From Runella slithyformis DSM 19594 (GTDB lineage Bacteria; Bacteroidota; Bacteroidia; Cytophagales; Spirosomataceae), in NCBI RefSeq assembly GCF_000218895.1, contig NC_015703.1:3547001-3611000 (forward strand): DNA of 64,000 bases, given 5' to 3'. Of the stretch, positions 1 through 7,760 are shown piece after piece. Below the pieces are notes generated by a model. It ran no database searches and was not told the origin of the DNA. It saw nothing but the letters and a program-made list of their open reading frames with translations. A program made the position numbers and the translations under genes. The stretch's first letter is position 1. Each line of letters opens with the position of its first letter.

Positions 1-192
1 ACAAAATTAAATCTGGATTATTATATCAATCAGATCATGGACCGTGACCGCCAACGGGATATTTATGATTATTTTATGGTGGCCGAAACAGACAGCATTG
101 CAGTAGCCATGACCGAATTGGCCGAAGAAGATGTAACAGAAGATGAACTTCGATTGATGCGTATCAAATTCCTTTCAGAAGTAGCAAACTAA
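1..192 (+). CDS. C-terminal end of an unrecognised protein (5' truncated)
   Basis: An open frame runs in from the window edge and stops with TAA at 190-192, giving the last 63 residues of a protein. The visible part is charged and probably helical, with runs such as MDRDRQRDIYDYF and TEDELRLMRIKF, and has no membrane segment or cysteine. Nothing in these residues identifies a family. It ends about 100 bases before purD on the same strand, so the two may be co-transcribed. The start and most of the protein are outside the window. Confidence 0.6.
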   Translation, partial: TKLNLDYYINQIMDRDRQRDIYDYFMVAETDSIAVAMTELAEEDVTEDELRLMRIKFLSEVAN

Positions 193-294
193 GTGGAAAG
201 CTAATCGTATAAAAGTAAGAACAGGCGCAGGTTTGTTCTTACTTTTATGATAAATCAACCTTATACCTGTAGCGATCCCTTTTATACTAAAAAA

Positions 295-1584
295 ATGAAC
301 ATTCTAATCCTTGGTTCGGGCGGACGTGAACACGCTTTTGCGTGGAAAATCGCCCAAAGTCCACACTGTGATGAATTATATGTAGCCCCCGGCAATGCCG
401 GTACAGCCCAGGTAGCAACAAATCTCCCCTTTAGCTATAATGACTTTGAAGCAATTGCGAAAGCAATTTCGGATTTAAAAATTAAATTAGTCATCGTAGG
501 GCCGGAAGAGCCGCTGGTAAACGGTATCGTTGATTTTCTGAAAGCACGTCCCGAACTTTCGAGAGTCAAGATCGTAGGCCCGGATCGTTTAGGAGCACAG
601 TTGGAAGGCAGCAAAGATTTTTCAAAAAATTTCATGATGAAGTATGCCATTCCAACGGCTGCTTCCCGTACGTTTACTTCCGAAACGCTCGAAGAAGGGC
701 TTTGTTATTTGGAGAATCATGCTTTGCCTATTGTATTAAAAGCCGATGGCTTGGCGGCGGGCAAGGGTGTTATCATTGCAGAGTCTATCGCTACGGCCAA
801 AGCCGCCATGGAGGATATGCTGGTTGGGGCTAAATTTGGCGATGCCGGAAACAAAGTGGTCGTTGAACAGTTTCTGAGAGGGATTGAACTGTCCGTTTTT
901 GTGCTCACGGATGGCGTAAACTATAAAATTCTGCCGGAAGCCAAAGATTATAAACGAATCGGAGAGAAAGATACCGGTCCCAATACAGGCGGAATGGGGG
1001 CGGTGTCGCCGGTCGTATTTGCCGATGAAAATTTTCTGAGAAAAGTAGAAAATAAGATCGTTAAACCTACTTTAGCGGGCTTACAGGCCGAAGGGATTCG
1101 CTACGTCGGATTTATTTTTGTCGGTTTAATGAACGTAAAAGGAGAACCGTACGTCATTGAATACAATGCTCGCATGGGTGACCCCGAAACGGAAGTGGTA
1201 TTGCCGCGCATTCAATCCGATTTTGTAACGCTTCTGCTCGCGGCCGCCGATCAAAAACTGGCCGAAAGCGATTTTGTCATTTCGCCGCAAACGGCCGTAA
1301 CCACCGTAGTGGTTTCGGGAGGTTATCCTGACGCGTACGAAAAGGGCAAGATAATTGCAGAGTTAGAAAGAATAGAAGACGTGCTCGTCTTTCATGCCGG
1401 AACCGCCACCAATGGAAACGGGGAGATTCTCAGCAACGGAGGCCGTGTGTTGACTTTAACAGCTTTGGCAAATTCGCTCGAAGGAGCGGTCAATAAGTCG
1501 CAAAAAGCAGCAGCAACGGTACAATTTGAAGGAAAATACTATCGTAAAGATATTGGATTGGATTTGATCCGTTATAACGATTAG
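295..1584 (+). CDS. purD: Phosphoribosylamine--glycine ligase (GARS)
   Basis: This enzyme joins glycine to 5-phosphoribosylamine using ATP in de novo purine synthesis in the cytoplasm. The protein is 429 residues, the usual PurD length. It opens with MNILILGSGGREHA, the family's N-terminal nucleotide-fold signature, and carries the ATP-grasp stretch KADGLAAGKGV near residue 149, GGMGAVSP in the middle, and the metal/ATP-binding YNARMGDPETE. I chose the ATG at 295 because the glycine-rich signature begins immediately after it; an ATG at 247 in the same frame would add 16 unconserved residues. There is no other pur gene next to it. The identification is secure. Confidence 0.96.
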   Translation: MNILILGSGGREHAFAWKIAQSPHCDELYVAPGNAGTAQVATNLPFSYNDFEAIAKAISDLKIKLVIVGPEEPLVNGIVDFLKARPELSRVKIVGPDRLGAQLEGSKDFSKNFMMKYAIPTAASRTFTSETLEEGLCYLENHALPIVLKADGLAAGKGVIIAESIATAKAAMEDMLVGAKFGDAGNKVVVEQFLRGIELSVFVLTDGVNYKILPEAKDYKRIGEKDTGPNTGGMGAVSPVVFADENFLRKVENKIVKPTLAGLQAEGIRYVGFIFVGLMNVKGEPYVIEYNARMGDPETEVVLPRIQSDFVTLLLAAADQKLAESDFVISPQTAVTTVVVSGGYPDAYEKGKIIAELERIEDVLVFHAGTATNGNGEILSNGGRVLTLTALANSLEGAVNKSQKAAATVQFEGKYYRKDIGLDLIRYND

Positions 1585-1646
1585 GGGATGGTGATTAGTG
1601 TATTGTGGTCAGCATTAAAATACTGACTACTGCTCGGGCAGCCCCG

Positions 1647-1674
1647 TCACTACTCACTACTCACTACTCACTAC
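1647..1674 (+). repeat. Tandem repeat, four copies of TCACTAC
   Basis: Four exact head-to-tail copies of the 7-base unit TCACTAC lie in the 101-base spacer between purD and the PSP1-domain gene, ending about 10 bases before the next start codon. The copy number could vary by slippage. No function is evident. Confidence 0.85.
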
Positions 1675-1685
1675 TCTAATAAATT

Positions 1686-2936
1686 ATGTCCTGTAAATCA
1701 TGTTCAACCGGCGGCTGCGGTACTCGCGGACTGGATGGAAAAACGGCCGGTTGTCAAAATAACGGTGCCTGTGGAACGGGTGGCTGTAATAAAATGAACG
1801 TTTTTGATTGGCTCAGCGATATGGATGTGCCTTTGATGAAACGGTTTGACGTGGTAGAAGTGAAATTTAAGGGGGGAAGAAAAGAATACTTCCGCAACAT
1901 AAACCTACTGGATCTTCATACCGGCGACTATGTGGTCTGTGAAATGGCGTCCGGGTATCATATCGGTTCTGTGTCGTTGCAGGGGGACTTGGTTCGGCTG
2001 CAAATGGTCAAGAAAAAAGTAGCCAACGACGAGAGCCTCAAGAGCATTTATCGCATTGCTACCCCGCGTGATCTGGAGAAACACGAGCAAAGCATTGCGC
2101 GTGACCTCACTACGATGTACCGCGCCCGTGAGTTGGTCAAAGACCTGAAACTCAATATGAAGCTTTCTGATGTAGAGTTTCAGTCAGACAATACCAAGGC
2201 CACGTTTTACTATTCGGCCGATGAGCGTGTCGATTTTCGTGAATTGATCAAAGTCTTGGCGGGAGAGTTCAAAGCCCGTATCGAGATGCGTCAGATCAGC
2301 CTTCGTCAGGAGGCGGGTCGTTTGGGCGGAATCGGAGCCTGTGGGCGCGAACTTTGCTGCTCTACGTGGTTGACCGATTTCAAAAACATCACCACTTCGG
2401 CCGCGCGCTATCAGAACCTGTCGCTGAATCCGACCAAGTTGTCGGGGCAGTGCGGTCGCCTGAAGTGCTGCCTCAACTATGAGCTGGAAACCTACATTGA
2501 TGCGCTCAAAGACATTCCGCACGTTGATGCGCCGCTTCAAACCCAAAAGGGAAAGGCACACCTGCAAAAAACGGATATTTTCAAGAAGATCATGTGGTTT
2601 GGCTACGAAAACGACAGCACCACCTGGCACCCGATCTCGTTGGAGAATGTCAATCGGATATTGAGTCTTAACGCTAAAGGCCAAAAGCCCGTTTCGCTGG
2701 AAGTGCTGGAAATCGAAGAGTTGGTGTCGTTGTTGCCCCCTCCCGGCATCAACAGCGATCTGGCCAAGATGGATAAGAAATTCAGCAGCCGGGACCGCGA
2801 CCAACAGCAGAGCGGCAACCGCAATAAGAATAAAAAGAAAAAAAGCGGCGGTGGAGGAAATGCAGGAGGGAACACCCCTGCCAACAACGCCAAACCAACA
2901 AATAACCCACCGAAAGGCGGAGGGGAAAAGAAGTAG
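1686..2936 (+). CDS. PSP1-domain protein, RicT/YaaT-like, with Cys-rich N-terminus
   Basis: The core (roughly residues 45-270) is a PSP1 domain, as in RicT (YaaT), which with RicA and RicF forms an iron-sulfur complex linked to RNA processing in Bacillus. Two conserved cysteine clusters are visible, CGRELCC (residues 219-225) and CGRLKCC (256-262), likely cofactor ligands by family analogy. The first 35 residues are unusually rich in cysteine and glycine, with eight cysteines. The last 50 residues are low-complexity Lys/Gly/Asn/Pro, a likely disordered, basic tail that could bind nucleic acid. RicA and RicF genes are not in view, so the Bacillus role should not be assumed. Length is 416 residues; the start at 1686 is the only ATG before the Cys-rich region. 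Confidence 0.85.
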   Translation: MSCKSCSTGGCGTRGLDGKTAGCQNNGACGTGGCNKMNVFDWLSDMDVPLMKRFDVVEVKFKGGRKEYFRNINLLDLHTGDYVVCEMASGYHIGSVSLQGDLVRLQMVKKKVANDESLKSIYRIATPRDLEKHEQSIARDLTTMYRARELVKDLKLNMKLSDVEFQSDNTKATFYYSADERVDFRELIKVLAGEFKARIEMRQISLRQEAGRLGGIGACGRELCCSTWLTDFKNITTSAARYQNLSLNPTKLSGQCGRLKCCLNYELETYIDALKDIPHVDAPLQTQKGKAHLQKTDIFKKIMWFGYENDSTTWHPISLENVNRILSLNAKGQKPVSLEVLEIEELVSLLPPPGINSDLAKMDKKFSSRDRDQQQSGNRNKNKKKKSGGGGNAGGNTPANNAKPTNNPPKGGGEKK

Positions 2937-2960
2937 ACCCGATTGGTTGAATTATAGTAA

Positions 2961-2998
2961 AAAAAAAGGGATAGCCTCAGTAGGTTATCCCTTTTTTT
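2961..2998. terminator. Bidirectional hairpin terminator
   Basis: AAAAAAAGGGATAgCC pairs with GGtTATCCCTTTTTTT around a short loop, with A and T tracts on the two sides. It lies between the convergent PSP1-domain gene and the XRE regulator, so it can serve both. Confidence 0.85.
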
Positions 2999-3011
2999 AA
3001 TGGTCTGTAAA

Positions 3012-3392
3012 TCAACGGATTACCCCCCCCGTATTTTCATTTGTTTCTCCATTGGAGGAGTGGGGTGGAGAAAGTTTTTTAATGGTATTTTCCAATGCCC
3101 GGATGGTTTCTTCCTGTTGGACATCGCGTTGGCGTAAATGTTCATTTTCGAGCTTTAGCCGATCCAGTTCCGTTTCGGTGGCGGCATCTTTCCCACACAT
3201 TTTTTGTAAAATGTTGTCTTCTTTGAGATTATAAAAACGGGCTAACGGCTGTATGTGGGAAGTTTTGGGCAGGCGCTTATCGCTTTCCCAATCGCAGTAG
3301 GTGCTTTGCGCTACGTTGACGGCAGCGGCCACGTCTTTCTGCGATAATCTGTGTTCATGGCGTAGGTTCAGTAAAAAGGTCCCAAAGGTCAT
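3012..3392 (-). CDS. XRE-family helix-turn-helix regulator with coiled-coil tail
   Basis: The 126-residue protein begins MTFGTFLLNLRHEHRLSQ and shows a complete Cro/C1-type HTH (about residues 5-60: LSQKDVAAAVNVAQSTYCDWE, recognition helix around NVAQSTY). A heptad-like helical region rich in Leu/Glu/Arg follows (about 75-110) and may mediate dimerisation; the C-terminus is short and polar. I start at 3392; the frame stays open upstream to 3548, but those residues look like untranslated leader. It is transcribed away from the glycosyltransferase, and the shared spacer holds two near-identical palindromic repeats (3563-3601) that are good candidates for its operator. It is probably the local regulator of the peptide island; its inducer is unknown. 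Confidence 0.85.
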   Translation of the reverse strand: MTFGTFLLNLRHEHRLSQKDVAAAVNVAQSTYCDWESDKRLPKTSHIQPLARFYNLKEDNILQKMCGKDAATETELDRLKLENEHLRQRDVQQEETIRALENTIKKLSPPHSSNGETNENTGGVIR

Positions 3393-3562
3393 AGAATATA
3401 TTGATAAATAGTGAATGGATGCGCTCTGTAGAGAGTACTTAATAACGCTCACATAAGAATCAAAGTAGGGACGGCTGTAGGTGTGTAACGACGCAAGATA
3501 TAAAAATTGTATAGATGCAGCCTCGCATTTTATCGAAAAGTTATCCAACGGTCTTTTTTGAA

Positions 3563-3601
3563 AAATATCGGAAAACCGATTGAAAATATCGAAAAACCGA
3601 T
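3563..3601. promoter_or_regulatory. Two tandem palindromic operator-like repeats
   Basis: AAATATCGGAAAACCGAT (3563-3580) and AAATATCGAAAAACCGAT (3584-3601) differ at one base and start 21 bases apart, two DNA turns, so they face the same side. Each core is an inverted repeat (ATCGG/CCGAT in the first, ATCG/CGAT in the second). They lie in the divergent spacer between the XRE regulator and the glycosyltransferase, 64 bases before the latter's start, as expected for a dimeric HTH protein's operator. The protein-site link is inference. Confidence 0.6.
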
Positions 3602-4175
3602 ACAGTTTCCTGAAAAAAGTATAGTCTTTTGTGACATACGTTCCTAAGCCCTGAAAGCGATTGCATGAAACCCCGACTGCTCATTCTTCCCGCTGCCATC
3701 CGAAGCCACGTCTTACCCTCGCTGTACTTGGCGGATGTGTTGGCCAATGAATACGAGGTCGTCTATGTGGTCAGCAATGCGATTTTGGCCGAGCTAGTCA
3801 CCGCCAACGGCTACCAAGCCGTGATGAATTCCGGGTTTCGAGTGGGGTACAACATGGAGGCTTCTTTTTTGGCTTCTAAAAAACAAAAGCTTTCTTACCT
3901 ACGATTGCTGAAAGCCTACCTTACCGACGAATTGTATTGGGAGCGCAAGCGTGAATTAGACGCGCTCATTGATGAGATTCGCCCATCAGCCATTTTGATA
4001 GATTTGTTTGTCTGCACTGATTTCTGGGTACTGAACCCCCGGCGAAGTGAGTTTAAGTTGCTGTTCTTCAATCCTATGCCTTCTACCTATCGGGTGCAGG
4101 ATTGGCCGAGCGTATCGGAGAGTTACCTCATCCCGCGCGGCGTAACGTACCGATCTGAAACAAGAAAGAAAAAAA

Positions 4176-4210
4176 GCCCCTCTCCAATATGGAGAGGGGT
4201 TGGGGTGAGG
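4176..4210. repeat. Intragenic palindromic element, copy A (in frame)
   Basis: CCCCTCTCCA (4177-4186) and TGGAGAGGGG (4190-4199) form a perfect 10-base stem with a 3-base loop, followed by TTGGGGTGAGG. It lies inside the glycosyltransferase and is translated as roughly SPSPIWRGVGVR without breaking the frame; the added residues look foreign to the domain. Confidence 0.75.
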
Positions 4211-4488
4211 TCTTGGTTTATGCAATGGACTGTTACCCGCCACCGCCAACGAATACAGCAGTTGGGGGAGGCACTGCCTGATTACCCCTTGGCCCAAGAT
4301 GCGACTGTGACGCAGGTGATTGCCAACGTGCCCGAGTTGATATTGGCTCCGTTGGAGTTTGAATTTGCCCCCGAAATACGCAAGCCAAACCAGTATTATT
4401 TGGGGCTGTGTATGCGCGAGCATCGGCAAGATACCGAACTTGATCCTGTATTTGAGCAGGCGTGGGAGCATATCGTTGGTCAAAATAA

Positions 4489-4540
4489 ACCCCCTCTCCA
4501 ATTGGGCCGGGGTCGCGCCCGACAGGGGTAGGGGACGGTC
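4489..4540. repeat. Intragenic palindromic element, copy B (at the frameshift)
   Basis: This C-rich then G-rich stretch begins ACCCCCTCTCCAATTGGG and ends AGGGGTAGGGGACGG, resembling copy A with an extra GC-rich middle. Protein similarity to glycosyltransferases is lost just before it and resumes just after it in another frame, so this element or an indel in it causes the reading-frame break. Confidence 0.65.
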
Positions 4541-5146
4541 GGCCGCTGCCGAGAGGCTGATCTATTGCAGTTTCGGCACCTTTCACGAAGGGGCCGAAAC
4601 TGCATTATTACGCTTCGTGACCAACTTATTGGAGGTGATCAATGAATTGCCGCATGTTCATTTGGTATGTTCAGTGAATAAATACGTGATAGAAACCCTC
4701 CGCGCCCGAAAGCTGCTTACCGACCGCACGCACTTTTTTAGTCGAGTGCCGCAACTGCGGGTATTGGCCGCCGCCGATGTGTTTATCACCCACGCGGGTT
4801 TTGGTTCTATCAAAGAGAGTATTTACTACGGTGTGCCGATGTTGGCCTATCCCTTGGACCCCCACTACGATCAAAACGGCAACGCCCTCAAACTCGAATA
4901 CCACGGCTTGGGCCTGCGTGGTGCTTTTGCCCACGAACGCACAGGAGATTTGAAAAAGAAACTCGAACGATTGCTGGAAGAAAAGCCATTTCGGGAGAAA
5001 GTGAGGCAGTTTAGAGAAGTAATTGTGGATGAATACAGGGAAGAGAAAATAAAAGGGACAATGCAGAGCCTTCTTGTGGATAAGCATTCAGCCGTATTTG
5101 CCTAAGATACTTTAGACCCTTGTAGGGTGACAAAAAATAAAAGTTT

Positions 5147-6778
5147 ATGAAACTAAACCCATCCGAGAAAAACGCAATAGACGCCCTTACGTATATCGTA
5201 GAAACTACGGGTGTAAAAGTGACCGCAAAATCGGTGAAGGAGAGTCTCTACCTACACCCCGATTTTCCGTCTATGCTGGCTTTTAGCGATGTGTTACGAG
5301 AATGGAACATTCCTAGTGTTGCTACGCGGGTGTTTCGGGAGCAATTAGTGGAAATTCCCTTGCCGGCCATAGCCTATCTCGAAATAAAGGGCGGGTATTT
5401 TGCACCAATCCGCCATGTGTCATCTACAGAGATTGAATGGCTGGATACACAGGAACGCTGGAAGAAAGAGCCGTTGGAGGAATTTTATAAGAAATGGAAT
5501 CATGTGGTACTGCTGCTTGAACCCCACGAAAATTCCCAAGAACCCAATTATGCCGAAAAGCGCAAAGAAGCACTCTTGGCCAATGCGCGTAAACCGGTTG
5601 TACTGGGTGGCTTGTTGGTTTGTTTATTGCTGTTTGGGGCGATGTACGCTCCTGCTTTCTCCCCAATGACTTGGCCTTATTTTGCCTTGATAACCACCAA
5701 GTTGGTAGGCGTTGGCGTAAGTGTGCTGCTGCTTTTATATACGCTGGGAACCGACAATACGCTGCTTCGCTCTATTTGTGGGTTTGACAGCCGCACCGAT
5801 TGTAACAACGTATTGACTTCTAAAGCTGCTAAACTCTGGGGTTGGCTGGGCTGGGCGGATATTGGGTTTGTGTATTTTGCGGGGGGATTGGTGTATTTGC
5901 TTAACCCCACCCTAACCCTCCCCGGTAAGGAGGGGACGAATCATTTACTCCCCCTTTGGGCATTGGGATGCCTTGCGTTGCCTTACACGATTTGGTCGGT
6001 TTGGTATCAGTGGCGGGTGGCTAAGACTTGGTGTACGCTGTGCCTGATGGTGCAGGCGTTGATTTGGGTGGAGTTTTTGATTGGGCTGGCATGGTGGCCT
6101 CAGATGGAATTTCCATTGATTAACATACAAAGTATAACAGGACTAGCATTTTCATTTTTACTGCCTGCCGTCTTATTGGTGTTCATAAAAAAGCCTTTGC
6201 AGGAGGCAGAGCAGGTATGGCCGTTGAAGCGCGAACTTCAGAAGGCTAAGTTTAACCCCGAATACGTGGAAAGCCTTTTTGCCAAACAACCCCAAATGCC
6301 GCCCATCTTTGAAGACATGCGCGTGGTGAAAATGGGTAATCCCGATGCCGAACATACGCTGACCATAGTAACCAACCCCATGTGCGGGCCTTGCGTAAGA
6401 CTACACCCTGAAATTGAGGCGTTTATTGAAAATGCCGACACCGTAAATTGCCAATTTGTGTTTTTAGCTTCTCCCAATGCGCAGCCGTTGGTGCAGATAA
6501 TCATGAGCTTACCCAACGAACGAGCGGTGGAGGCCATGCACCGATGGTACAAGGGTAAGTACCGAGATGTAGAGACCTGGAGCAAAGACGTACATGCCGA
6601 TGCTACCAATGCAGAAGCTAACCCCCAAATACAACTACACCGCCAATGGTGTGATTTAGCAGAAATACAGGCAACCCCTACACTTTACCTGAACGGGCGA
6701 CAAATGCCGCTTGCCTATCACCTCAATGATGTAGAAAACCTGTGCCGCATTTTAGTGCCGGAAGGCACCTTGACCTAA
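5147..6778 (+). CDS. C39-like / vitamin K epoxide reductase / thioredoxin fusion protein
   Basis: A 543-residue membrane protein in three parts. Residues 1-130 resemble a peptidase C39-like (papain-fold) domain but contain no cysteine, so it cannot be an active protease and may bind a leader peptide. Residues about 148-350 are a multi-helix VKOR domain with the expected cysteine pairs C211/C219 and CTLC at 296-299. Residues about 390-530 are a thioredoxin/DsbA-like domain with CGPC at 413-416. VKOR-Trx fusions generate and pass on disulfides, here presumably outside the inner membrane. The next gene encodes a Cys-containing GG-leader peptide, the obvious candidate substrate. A palindromic element (5903-5938) adds about 13 residues (NPTLTLPGKEGTN) at 253-265 between membrane helices, in frame. 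The frame is intact, so the enzyme may still work. Confidence 0.88.
   Translation: MKLNPSEKNAIDALTYIVETTGVKVTAKSVKESLYLHPDFPSMLAFSDVLREWNIPSVATRVFREQLVEIPLPAIAYLEIKGGYFAPIRHVSSTEIEWLDTQERWKKEPLEEFYKKWNHVVLLLEPHENSQEPNYAEKRKEALLANARKPVVLGGLLVCLLLFGAMYAPAFSPMTWPYFALITTKLVGVGVSVLLLLYTLGTDNTLLRSICGFDSRTDCNNVLTSKAAKLWGWLGWADIGFVYFAGGLVYLLNPTLTLPGKEGTNHLLPLWALGCLALPYTIWSVWYQWRVAKTWCTLCLMVQALIWVEFLIGLAWWPQMEFPLINIQSITGLAFSFLLPAVLLVFIKKPLQEAEQVWPLKRELQKAKFNPEYVESLFAKQPQMPPIFEDMRVVKMGNPDAEHTLTIVTNPMCGPCVRLHPEIEAFIENADTVNCQFVFLASPNAQPLVQIIMSLPNERAVEAMHRWYKGKYRDVETWSKDVHADATNAEANPQIQLHRQWCDLAEIQATPTLYLNGRQMPLAYHLNDVENLCRILVPEGTLT
5903..5938. repeat. Intragenic palindromic element, copy C (in frame)
   Basis: AACCCCACCCTAACCCTCCC followed by GGTAAGGAGGGGACG sits inside the VKOR fusion gene. 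It shares the opening AACCCCACCC with copy D at 49705 and the CCCTCC...GGAGGG pairing of the other elements. It adds a short Pro/Gly-containing loop between two membrane helices. Confidence 0.65.
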
Positions 6779-6849
6779 GGATTTGGCCGAATCAACATAC
6801 ATCATTTTCAAAACACAAAACGGTGCGGCGAACCGCACAACAAAACAAA

Positions 6850-7086
6850 ATGAAAAAATCAATGTCAAGTTTTATGGATGCCGCGCTCACAAGGGCAGAG
6901 ATGAAGCGTCTAATTGGCGGAGCTTATTGAAGTTGCTCCTGTACACATGAAGGGCATGTAGTATCAGGAATTAGCTTTGAGGCGGATTCGGCAATGGCGG
7001 CTTTGCTAAAAGCAAAAACTGCGTGGAGCAGTCCATTTAGCACATGCCATCCGGGCCAATCGCATATCAGTTGTCAAGTCAGCTAA
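6850..7086 (+). pseudogene. Double-glycine-leader peptide precursor interrupted by in-frame UGA
   Basis: ATG 6850 opens a 26-residue leader, MKKSMSSFMDAALTRAEMKR then LIGGAY, with the features of Bacteroidota GG-type natural product leaders: Lys-rich start, a (L/A)(S/T)RxEMK helix and GG at residues 23-24. TGA at 6928-6930 follows. The same frame then stays open for 51 more codons to TAA at 7084-7086, starting SCSCTHEGH and ending HISCQVS, with four cysteines in all: exactly what a core peptide should look like. The simplest reading is a nonsense mutation of a Trp or Cys codon at the leader/core junction. Readthrough or selenocysteine are less likely alternatives. It follows the VKOR-thioredoxin fusion by 71 bases, which fits a disulfide-containing product. 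No C39-type ABC exporter is nearby. Confidence 0.65.
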
Positions 7087-7164
7087 ATGCTGACAAGATA
7101 ATTTTCTATTCTTAAGACGTAATCTACGGAAGTGTAAAAGCTTTCACAACTAAAAATTATACAA

Positions 7165-7515
7165 ATGAAAAATGGCATTGTATTTCTCGCTTTTATTCTT
7201 TTTTCCTGCAACCAAAATGAAGATATAACCAAGTATACTTCAACATTTAATGCTAATGATATAGTTTTGGAAAATGAAGATTTTGTAATTACATCTGACA
7301 AAGACCGGATCAGGCTGAATAGTAATCAAGTAATTAGTTTTAGCTTTTCTATGGATTCTACAAATAATGAAAATGTGATTTTTGATAAACTTGTATTTGT
7401 ACCATCAGATGAACAGATTAAAAACCATGACCTTAGTGACACAGTAGCTGTAAAATTCAACAATGGAGCAAAATTAAACCTGCATGAGATACTGAAAAAG
7501 AGGCAGACTTTATAA
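7165..7515 (+). CDS. Small putative lipoprotein of unknown function
   Basis: The 116-residue protein starts MKNGIVFLAFILFSCNQNED: a short basic N-terminus, a hydrophobic stretch and a lipobox-like LFSC, so it is probably exported and lipid-anchored at Cys15. The rest is polar and beta-rich in appearance, with no recognised domain. The gene is noticeably more AT-rich than its neighbours, which fits an acquired island. It lies 79 bases after the interrupted peptide precursor on the same strand and could be a self-protection protein, but nothing in the sequence proves that. Confidence 0.6.
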   Translation: MKNGIVFLAFILFSCNQNEDITKYTSTFNANDIVLENEDFVITSDKDRIRLNSNQVISFSFSMDSTNNENVIFDKLVFVPSDEQIKNHDLSDTVAVKFNNGAKLNLHEILKKRQTL

Positions 7516-7690
7516 GGAATGCGCTGTAAAGTGCCATGCCCGATACGTCTGATGGCCTCCGACGAGATCGTAACGGAAGACCTGAAGTTGGTTGAGCGAA
7601 CGCGGCGGTGGTTCGATTTTCTATGATTTTCGGAGGTGTTGAGGCGTTAATTAAGCTTAAACAAAACCAATTCCGGCAAATTGTTGTTGC

Positions 7691-7731
7691 AAAAGGGATA
7701 ATCCTCACAAAAGGGTATCCCTTTTGTTTTT
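7691..7731 (+). terminator. Hairpin terminator
   Basis: AAAAGGGATA pairs with TATCCCTTTT across a 15-base loop and is followed by GTTTTTTC. It closes the accessory island just before the Nfu gene. Confidence 0.75.
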
Positions 7732-7760
7732 TCTATAAACCTTAATAGTACACCCCAACC

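Larger units (their letters stand above)
3665..5105 (+). pseudogene. Family-1 (MGT/UGT-type) glycosyltransferase, frameshifted
   Basis: The gene encodes a GT-B fold glycosyltransferase of the nucleotide-sugar-dependent UGT/macrolide-transferase type. The acceptor half reads in one frame from ATG 3665 (MKPRLLILPAAIRSH...) and meets a stop at 4529-4531. The donor half continues in the next frame from about 4540 (RLIYCSFGTFHEG...) to 5105, and holds the family donor signature (THAGFGSIKESIYYGVPML, then a DQNGNA-like stretch). The break falls inside a palindromic repeat at 4489-4540; a second such element at 4176-4210 stays in frame. As written no full-length product is made, unless ribosomes shift or the assembly has an indel. 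It lies 41 bases before the VKOR fusion gene, suggesting one transcription unit. Its substrate could be the nearby peptide, but that is speculation. Confidence 0.85.

Noticed and set aside
2184-2804. 206-codon minus-strand frame opposite the PSP1-domain gene
   Set aside because: Shadow frame with no recognisable motif.
6928-6930. UGA as selenocysteine in the peptide precursor
   Set aside because: No selenocysteine insertion element or selA/selB/selC gene is visible in the window; a nonsense mutation is simpler. Kept only as an alternative.
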